Source of the DNA: a virus
IMG/VR virus record: IMGVR_UViG_3300037847_002405
Coordinates: 1 to 27,232 of that record
Direction: 5' to 3' (one strand)
Length of the DNA stretch: 27,232 nt
The translations under genes and the position numbers were made by a program. Positions 11,157 through 19,100 of this stretch are shown piece after piece. The notes below the pieces were generated by a model. The model saw only the letters and a program-made list of their open reading frames with translations. It was not told the DNA's origin and ran no database searches. Numbering within the stretch: position 1 is the first letter of the stretch; every line of letters begins with the position of its first letter.

Positions 11157-11749
11157 TTTGCGGCGAAGCATTAGAGCTACCTTTGTTTCCAACAAAGGAA
11201 GGGGGTGCAAGTCCCACCTCGCCGCTCCAAATTAAATTTGTGGAGATTGATAAGGGGGTGGCGGCAAGCCTTTACAGGAAGCACCACTACCTTGGGGACA
11301 AGGGCTTTTTACATCAGTACACCTATGGGGGTCTTTGGCATGGCGAGGTTATCTGCGCGATTACTTACGGGATACCTAACGCTCACTCCATAAACGGGCT
11401 ATACGACAAACACAATCAACACGGGGTGCTAGAAATAACAAGATTGGTGTGTGACCCACGTTGCCCCAAAAACACGCCCTCAAGAATGATCGCCATCACG
11501 ACAAGATTGTTAAAAAAAATCTACCCATTGAAGCTGTTGATTAGCTACGCAGACACGGCTCAAGGCCATGATGGAGGCATATACAAAGCGTCTAACTTCC
11601 GTGCTCACGGCCTGACTGCGAAGAAAACAGATTTCTTATTTCCAGACGGTTCTATACGGAAAGGCAGGGGCATCAAATACTCAGAGCTGGAGGGAGAGTG
11701 GGTTCCGCGATCCCAGAAATACCTATTCAGCAAAAGGATTGAAGAATGA
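11153..11749 (+). CDS. Mom-like DNA-modification protein (GNAT-like), up to 198 aa
   Basis: Phage Mu Mom, a GNAT-related enzyme, modifies adenines to block restriction. Matching features here are YRKHHYLGDKG (41-51), YGGLWHGEVICAITYGIP (58-75), LEITRLVC (Arg97), NTPSRMIAITTRLLKKIYP (Ser110), LLISYADTAQGHDGGIYKAS (Asp134, Tyr144) and the ending VPRSQKYLFSKR. Family length is about 200. The start is unclear: GTG 11153 overlaps the preceding stop (GTGA), but residues 3-26 would come from a tRNA-like sequence at 11160-11229, and the core domain begins near residue 27. GTG 11240 is an alternative but lacks a ribosome site. No com-like regulator is visible beside it. Confidence 0.75.
   Translation: MICGEALELPLFPTKEGGASPTSPLQIKFVEIDKGVAASLYRKHHYLGDKGFLHQYTYGGLWHGEVICAITYGIPNAHSINGLYDKHNQHGVLEITRLVCDPRCPKNTPSRMIAITTRLLKKIYPLKLLISYADTAQGHDGGIYKASNFRAHGLTAKKTDFLFPDGSIRKGRGIKYSELEGEWVPRSQKYLFSKRIEE
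11160..11229 (+). tRNA. tRNA-Gly(UCC)-like element with shortened D-arm
   Basis: GCGGCGA (11160-11166) pairs perfectly with TCGCCGC (11219-11225), followed by discriminator T11226 and CCA 11227-11229. The anticodon arm CTTTG-TTTCCAA-CAAAG (11181-11197) has anticodon TCC at 11188-11190, U33 and A37. The known bacterial glycine identity elements G1-C72, C2-G71, G3-C70, U73, C35 and C36 are all present. Only 14 bases separate acceptor and anticodon stems: AGC-ATTAGA-GCT forms a 3-bp mini D-hairpin with no GG. The T-arm GGGGG/CCCACC pairs with one bulged A, and its loop TGCAAGT has G where U55 is expected. It may be a decayed tRNA, a working noncanonical tRNA or a tRNA mimic. It overlaps the Mom-like frame. 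Confidence 0.75.
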
Positions 11750-11958
11750 CAGGCAAATTTACACTAGAGCTAGAGGGGGACGCCTATGCAGACGGCCTCG
11801 CTACTGCGGAAAAGTTTTTGGCAATTATTCAGGGAAGGCTGACCAAAATAGAAGAGCTGGTCGAGGAAAACCTTGAAGCTGTGGAGAACCTTGCTGGGGC
11901 GATTGAGTCGCTAGAAGACGCCAGAAAGGCGCTACACGATGCTAGTCAGGCTGAGTAA
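11746..11958 (+). CDS. Small coiled-coil protein, 70 aa
   Basis: ATGA-coupled to the Mom-like gene. The product is acidic and almost entirely helical with heptad-like spacing (LTKIEELVEENLEAVENLAG, AIESLEDARKALHDASQ), so a coiled-coil oligomer is likely. There is no membrane segment or cysteine. Function unknown; its end overlaps the start of the following nuclease-like gene by 20 bases. Confidence 0.7.
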   Translation: MTGKFTLELEGDAYADGLATAEKFLAIIQGRLTKIEELVEENLEAVENLAGAIESLEDARKALHDASQAE

Positions 11959-12445
11959 GCAAGACGCTCACGCCTCAGAGTTAATGGGCGCAGACACCGT
12001 GAAGCTGTGCGAGATGCAGGGCTTTCCCCCGCGACTGGAGAATGAACAGCAGTCTCGCGTTGAGGCAAATATCTATGGATTCAAAGCGGAGTTTGCTGTT
12101 GCTAGGGTGTTGGGTGTCAATCCGCCGACAGTCAATGTTTTGACAGATGGTGGCATTGATCTCTGGTTTGATGACATATCAATCGACGTTAAGTTCACCA
12201 ATCGTGACGGTGGGCCGTTGATATTCGACAATCAGGAGAAGTTTAAGGCTGACTGCGCCGTACTGGTCAGCAAGACGGATGACCCCTTGGCGATGAGAAT
12301 ATGGGGTGGTATCGGCAGGAAGTCGTTTCTCTCTCAAGCTAGAGTGCATGACTTTGGTTACGGGAACAGGTTAGTGATGGAGGCTAATGACATCAGGCCA
12401 ATAGAATGGCTGTGGCGTCATCTTATTGAGAGACGATTTGCATGA
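11939..12445 (+). CDS. PD-(D/E)XK-like nuclease, 168 aa
   Basis: The fold signature is a helix with Glu51 (YGFKAEFAVARVLGV), then TDGGIDLWF (Asp74), then ISIDVKFT (Asp83, Lys85), i.e. E...D...DxK, as in restriction-endonuclease-like and resolvase-like enzymes. A strand with CAVLVSK follows, then mixed sequence and a helical end (PIEWLWRHLIERRF). Small phage proteins of this kind cut DNA at structures or are of unknown target. It overlaps the previous gene by 20 bases. By position near the Mom-like protein it could belong to a modification/nuclease pair, but its role in recombination is equally likely. Confidence 0.72.
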   Translation: MLVRLSKQDAHASELMGADTVKLCEMQGFPPRLENEQQSRVEANIYGFKAEFAVARVLGVNPPTVNVLTDGGIDLWFDDISIDVKFTNRDGGPLIFDNQEKFKADCAVLVSKTDDPLAMRIWGGIGRKSFLSQARVHDFGYGNRLVMEANDIRPIEWLWRHLIERRFA

Positions 12446-12516
12446 AAAACTTGCCGGAGTACGTCCCCCCACTCATCTTTGTGGCGGCGCTGAGTATTTA
12501 TTTTGTATATGCTTGA
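12442..12516 (+). CDS. Tiny single-pass membrane peptide, 24 aa
   Basis: ATG 12442 overlaps the preceding stop as ATGA, as in the whole operon. The 24-residue product MKNLPEYVPPLIFVAALSIY plus FVYA is a short polar start followed by one membrane-spanning helix. It is the last + strand frame and overlaps the 3' end of the convergent 61-residue gene by 44 bases. Coupling and composition support translation, but the frame is very short. Confidence 0.5.
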   Translation: MKNLPEYVPPLIFVAALSIYFVYA

Positions 12517-12658
12517 AGACCGCATAGATCGACAAGAAGTAGAAGGCGATAATGCTCATGGGGATGGATAGATAAATCAAGTCCCACGGGTGCAGGGCCA
12601 GTATCTCCCAGATGCCTTCAAGCGCAGACTCGACTTGGTTAGCCGCGCACTCCTCCAC
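12473..12658 (-). CDS. Small single-pass membrane protein, 61 aa
   Basis: The probable GTG start overlaps the thermonuclease stop (TAGTG), with GGCAGAA rather than a strong ribosome site upstream. The product has an acidic N-terminal helix, then one long hydrophobic segment (LIYLSIPMSIIAFYFLSIYA) and a short basic tail ending KYSAPPQR. Such a last-gene small membrane protein could be a holin or spanin-like lysis protein, but no endolysin is visible nearby, so this is only a possibility. Confidence 0.6.
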   Translation of the reverse strand: MEECAANQVESALEGIWEILALHPWDLIYLSIPMSIIAFYFLSIYAVFKHIQNKYSAPPQR

Positions 12659-13104
12659 TAGATTCTGCCTTCAGCCTTGTGATGCTGAACATTGATCAGG
12701 TGCTGATTGATGATGTCTTCCTTGGACTGACCGTAATACTGCACAGCCAGCATCTCGTCTAGCAGGATGGTGTTTAGGCTTCTGTCCTGAAAGCCCTCAA
12801 CGTCAGGCACCTCTGGCATATACAGCTCGCCAAGTATTCTGCCGAACTTGCCCTTACGATCCATGTGCGTCCTGATCAACAGCTCAGAACCCTCTGGCAC
12901 CATCTGCGTCACATAATCTTTGGCGAGAAGGCCAAGAGCCTTCAATTCTGGGGTTCCTCCGCGAGTCTCTGCCGTGTCTATGCCATACAGTCGCACCGAC
13001 TGGCTCTTCAGCAGAACGTCAAATCCGGCGTCTATCGTGAGGATTATGCTATCTCCGTCTACCACACGCTCACAGGTAGCGTGGTACAGCCAGTCCATCT
13101 TCAT
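12658..13104 (-). CDS. Thermonuclease-like (SNase family) protein, 148 aa
   Basis: Staphylococcal-nuclease-type enzymes cut DNA and RNA with calcium. The key sequence VVDGDSIILTID (14-25), VRLYGIDTAETR (37-48: Arg38, Asp43, Glu46) and DRKGKFGRILGELY (82-95: Arg89) contains the equivalents of the catalytic Asp, Arg, Asp, Glu and Arg. The C-terminal helix region (LNTILLDEMLAVQYYGQSKE) is typical of phage versions. No signal peptide is seen, so it acts inside the cell or is packaged. The start is ATGA-coupled to the giant protein upstream, i.e. it is a late gene; host DNA degradation or genome entry are possible roles. Confidence 0.88.
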   Translation of the reverse strand: MKMDWLYHATCERVVDGDSIILTIDAGFDVLLKSQSVRLYGIDTAETRGGTPELKALGLLAKDYVTQMVPEGSELLIRTHMDRKGKFGRILGELYMPEVPDVEGFQDRSLNTILLDEMLAVQYYGQSKEDIINQHLINVQHHKAEGRI

Positions 13105-16100
13105 TTTGCTTTACCCACTATGTCACTGTATCTGGAATTAAACCTGTTCATCGTGTCATCAATGCGTTTCTGTATTAACTGCTCTCTCTCAGCCAGCTCT
13201 ATTGCTCTGCTGGGGGTTGCGTTCTCCATCTGCGCCCGTATTTGCTTCTGCGCTTTCCTCAGCGCCCTAAGCCGCTTTTCAGTCGCCTTTAGGACTGGCA
13301 ACATCCTGATATATTCGTTGTTTTCGCGCCTATACTTGGCCCTCTCTGAGCCAGTAAGCACATCGTTAGCTTGTCGGTCTTTCTGCTGTAGGGTTTGCCT
13401 GCGCTCGTAGTACTTCTCAGTATTTGCGCCTTCTGTTATTTCGCCATAAATCCTTCTGACGAACGGAATGTCCTTCAGCTCAACGTCTTTTGCCGGATCA
13501 GCAATGGCCTCCGGTAGCTTGAAGAATGTTCTTTCCGCAAACGTGCCAGCACCACCAAGTCCAAACCCAAGCAGATAGCTGATGGCGGATGGAGGAACCT
13601 CCAGAAGCCCCGGCTCCGATTCATTACCACCTGTAAATTCGCTCACAACCTCAGTAATGTTTTGCCATATCTGAGGTGTATTACTAAACGCTCTGCGCGA
13701 CAAAGGCTCTTGCGCCCCACCGAACGGGCTGTCTGGCGGATAAATGGGCGAGCCAAAATAGTTTTCGTTCATCACCAGCTCCAGCACTGGCTTTACAACT
13801 TGCGGTGTAGCGGTTTTTGCCACAGACCCGAGGTAGGTTTCGCTAGAGGATGTGCCTAGCGGGTTAAAAGACCCCAAGAAAACATTGGTTGATCTTACCG
13901 CCGCATCTTCTGGAGAAAGGTTGCCAGAGGAAACAAGATACGCATTCTCACCCAGATTGTGGAAGACGTTGTAGCCATACGGTAATGGTATCGTGACGTA
14001 TTCTTTGGGATCGCCGCCCCACAGGGCCGCTGGAATAATGATGTTCCTGTCTCTGACGTATGTCGGTATTTTTTCGTACTCATCATCACCCAAAATTGAC
14101 TGAGCTATTGACGTTGTAAGAGCGCCAAAGGCCATGATTCCGCCCACAATTCCCTGCTTTGTTCTTGATGAGTTTTTGCTGAATACATTTAGACCGCGCA
14201 TTGTGTTGACGGTGCCTTGCACAGATGCGTTGAAGAACAGGTACAGGCCGTTCAATAGCTGGCCTGAGTTGCCCTTGCGGTTGAAGTTTACAGTCAGGTT
14301 TTTGGCGAGAGTTGCGGCCTCTTGGATAGCTTCGTTTCTGGGTATGCCCTTTTCGATCATGGCATCCCTTGCCGCAACAAAAGTTGCAAGCCTGACGCCA
14401 TTCTCCACTGCTGAGTTGTAGTCGTCGATAAAGTCTAGGGTTGACCTAAACCCCTTCTTCGCGTTGCCCTTAAAGGTTCCGCTTGCCATCTCTATCATGG
14501 ACTCAATGTTTTTCTTCTGTTGCTCTGGGTCTTTTGAGTGGAACCAGTCTGTCTTTGCGCCGGTCTTTATGAACTCGTTAAAGTCTCTAGCATCTTCAGC
14601 AGACAAGCTGTCAGGGTTTCTAAATCCCTTGTAGAAGACTCCGATAGACGGGATTGTCCTCTTTAGAACCTTGCCGACGATACCTTTTGCATTGACTGCC
14701 TTGCCTCCGACCATCGACTGCTCGCCAATAATGTTATAGATGGCAGTCTGCACATCCCTTGGGAAGTTACCCATAACAAACTCAGGGTTGAGACTTGTAT
14801 TGACGTAAGACATGAATCGCGTAATGCCGTTGAGCTTCTCAACCAAAAACCCAACGCTTTGTGCGTCTAGGTTTAAGACGGCTTTACGCAAGTCTGGGTT
14901 CTTGAACTCAACGAAATACTGCTCGCCATCAACCTTCACACCAAGAAGCTCTTGGCCTGTAGGATTAATTACGGGGTCTTGTATGACCCGCACCTTCTTC
15001 ACCCAGTTCTTTTTGTCCGCCTCGCCTGATATGTCAGTTTTTCTTTCGCCATACCTGCTCGCGTCAGGTCCAACGTAGGTGTATGAAGTATCGAATGCTC
15101 GCTTGTAGCGCGGATTGTCTGGACTGATCAGCTCCCACACCTCGTCATTCGGGTTCTGCTGGATCAGGTCAATCAGTCGCTTACCAAATGATGTGTTCTT
15201 TACAGCTCTAGCCGCTTGAGTGCCACGCTCAGAGACAATGGTTGCAAAGGGCGATATTGCCTCTGTCTCACGGCCCATCGTGCGCTTCACTTCTTTACCA
15301 ACCACGCTCAAGCTACCACCAGAGCCAGCCGTTCTCGCATCGCTCTCTGCGGCAATGTCTTCTTCCTGAGATATGCCTCTCAGTGGGGTGTAATACTTGA
15401 AGTATCCGTCTAAGAATGCCCTTTCTTGCTCTGTGATCAGACCACCCTTTTGGCTAATAGCCAGCGTGGTGCTGTTCATCTTATCTATCTTACCCGCCAA
15501 GGCAGACATAACCTTGCTTCTGTCGTTGCCGCCAACCCACTCGCCCTTGGCGTCATTCCATGTCATGCCGTAATCGGCAAGCATCTTTCTTTTGACGTAA
15601 GCATCTGTCAGCTCGATCTTGTTCCATTTGCCCGACCCAGCATCTGGCATCGACGGATTTATCTTTCTGACTCTCGCATTTCTTTCTATGGCATGGCGCA
15701 ATACAAGAAACTCGTCCATCTGATCAAGGGTGACATCATTGTCGTTCATCTCTTTCAGCAGAGGCTTTAGCTCGTTTTCGGTAAAGCTCCTGTCAAATGC
15801 CCCTATCTTCCCTGCCAGCGTTTCTTCGCCAATGTATGCACTCTCTGATGATCTCAGGCGAGGCAAACCTGCCGCCTCACGGGCCGCATTGATGGAGTCT
15901 TCTATCGCCTTGAGATCGGTCAGCTTGTCTTGAACCTCAAAGACAATACGCTTTAGGAAGGACTTAGGCGGTGGTGTCGTAAAGGAGGGGTATGCTCCGC
16001 TTTGATCGGCAAAGCCAGAGTTGATTGAGTTCGCCATTGGGCCAGCTCTAAGCGTTGCCATGCCAATATCGTCAGGCTGATTGTCAACGGCATATTCAAT

Positions 16101-19100
16101 GACGCCGTCCAACTGATTCTGGCTTGAAGAAATTACATTCCTATCTGCGGCTTTTCTGGCGAAGGCAATAACATTGTCCTTCTTTGCGCCTACAGCACCA
16201 GCGACCTCCTCCGACAATACCTGCTGTGCATCCACCATCTCTGCATTCTTTGCCAATACCAGAGGGCCAACTTGTATGACCTCATCAGCCTTAGTCACCA
16301 TCATTCGGTGATTAGACCTGTCGTAAAAATATCCGTGACGCTCCGGGTCCATGCCCACCTGCGTCCATTCGCCGTCTTTTCTGAGAGAAGAGGCAACGGC
16401 CTCCTCTGCCAACGCCATTGTTTCTGCTTCGCTCCTTTCGATTAGTTTGCCAGAGACTCTGGCGAATGTTGATTTGTTCTTTGAGGCATCTGCGACTTTG
16501 AGCGCGGGGGTCACAAAAGTGGGGAACGTAACGTCTGTCACGCTGGCAAACGGCCTATAAGATGTAAGCTCTGACTTGTCTCGTCCAGTTTTTTCATTGA
16601 TCAAATGTTTTTTGTGTCTACTTTTGTCCTTCTTGGACAGCTTGTTTGTCCTTATATGCAAAGTCGGAACCCATGTCCCGTAGCCTGCGTAAGCGGGAAT
16701 ATCTAGCCTTAGCTCAACCGCCGTCCCTTCCTCAATAGGCAGGTTTATCCTGTCTTTTTGATCTGATGCCAAAGCATTGCTCATCGCCGCTTCTGTCTCT
16801 GGAACAGGCACGAACTCAAACGGCAAAACTGGCTTGTATTCGTCAATCAGATCGTTGTATTCACGCTTCAGCTCCAGCATACGCTGTTGCCTTTCTTCCA
16901 GCGGCAGTCCCTTGATCTCCTCAAGGGTTGCGCTTATTCGCTGTGCCGCCTCTGTCAGTTCTGGGATGCGAGTTGTTACGTCTTTAAAGTTTAGATTGCG
17001 TCTGTCTACAAGACTAAACATCAGGCTATCTATCCCCGCGTCCTGCATCAATGTGTCAACCTTGACAGGAGATGATCTACCCCCGCCCTGCTCTGCAAGT
17101 GTTCTAGCAGACCTTTCCGTGAACTCTGGGTCATCTGTCTCGATAACAGTTCTGCCTGTCGGCGTATCAACAGTTGCTGAATAGAGCGCATCACCCTCGT
17201 CAGTGCGAACTTGAATGCCGTCAACTACTCCCCTTCTGTCAATAAACCGGCCTGTGCCTCTTTCGAGACGGTACAGTGTCCTAACAACACCCCGCTCCCT
17301 TTCTCCTATGCGCCCTGCCTCAAGGTCATTCATGAACTGGGTAAATGAGGTGTAGTCTGGATCAACCTCTGTCGCCGTGCCGACAAGACCCTTGAAGAAC
17401 TTAACGATCTTGTTGATGATTGATCTGGGCTTGCCTGCCAGCTTTGCAGGTTTATTGTCAATTATGATGCGGCCTGTCACCGCATCTCTAATCATCTCAG
17501 CAATAGCCTCTTCTGAAACAGCGACACGGTTAAGGCTTTTTTCTGGATTGTTTGGGTCTGTATAGGTCTGCGTTGCCCACTCAAGGTACGTCTGATCTGT
17601 GTCAACCTTTTTGTATCTTGTAGACAGCCGCTCAAGAAGCTGAAGCTCTGACTGGGTGATGAGGTCAATCTCTCTGAGTGCGTGTACAACCTCATGATTT
17701 AGAACATCAACAACCGCCGCCTCTATGTTATCGGCCTTTGGCGACTGAGCCATGATCGCATCAACTGCAACCTGAACCACTTTAGCCCCATCTATCGAAT
17801 ATCCGCCTTGAGGCTGAACATCTAAGTTTCTTTCGGCGTCCGCAAGACCCTTGAAATAGACATTACCGTCCACATCTCTTTCGACATTATTTATCAGGTT
17901 GGTGACAACAGGCGTTACCTCAGTAAGACCAAGCTGTTTTAGCCTCTTCTCCATCGCTCTCTGGAGCATCCCTTTCGTTGCCGCGTCCATACCCTTTGGC
18001 GTGGTAGGGGATGGGAGCGCAAGAGCCTCGCCCTCCACCTGCTCCTCTGCAACGGGAGCTGGCTCTTTCTTGGGGCGTAGCTTGAAGAGGGGGATGTTGG
18101 TGGGGGAGCTAAATCGTGGTAGCTGTCTTAGCTTTTGATAGAACAACTGGCGCTCTGAGGCCGTGAGATCACTAATCGACTGATCTCTTCTCAGCTTTCT
18201 GCCAGTAAACCTTGCCGCCAAATTTTTTACTTCTGGCGAGTTGAGGGGAGACGAGATGTTCTTTCTGTCCAGTATCTCTTGTATCTTATCGACGCCAAAC
18301 TCTGGGTCACCCATCAGCTCTTTGCTGGGAATATAACTGCCGCCCTTGCGACTGTTGGCATCCCTTGCAAACTCAAACGCTTCTGCGGCAGAGGCAAACT
18401 GAACCCGCTTGCGAGCAGGCTTACCCGCCTCTCTAGCGGCCTGTCTTTCTGCGGCTGTGCTCGGCCTGTCAAATATCAGATCGCCTGAAGGCTCAAGCCT
18501 GCCATCAACACTCAGGCTCATAGGCTGTACAGCAAACTTACCGTTTACCTGACTAGGAAGTGCCGCATAGGTGTCAACACGGAACGCTCCCGCCTCATAC
18601 TCTGCAAGCCTGCCAACATCCTTGCCTATCTCTCTGCGAATCTCGCTGATGGCAAATCTATTGCTAGGGACTTTTCCTTCCTTGATTCGCCGCACGTTAA
18701 TGCGCTGGGAGACGGTTTGCTTTTTGCGGGGAATGTTGGCTTCGATAACTTTCTCTGCGGAAAGCTGTGGGTTGAAACCTTTTTCGACGGTAGTGCCACC
18801 GGCATAATCTGCGGCTTCTGAGGTGTATGACAGAGACTCTGGGCCAAGTGCTATACGGCCCACTCTCTGTAGGGTGCTGATTTGCTCTGGTGAGTAGTTT
18901 TCTTTGGAGTCAGCTATTACTGCTCGGTTACTCTGGAATATGTTTTCTTCGACAGTCTGCCCATTGAGGGCCGCAACGGCTGGCTGTAGCTTCAGCCTCA
19001 TTCCTTCTGAGACGGGACGCCCATAGGTGTTGCCCTTGCTGTCCCTGATGGCAACCATTCCGGGCTGACCATCTATATCGTCTTCTATGTAAAACTCTGG

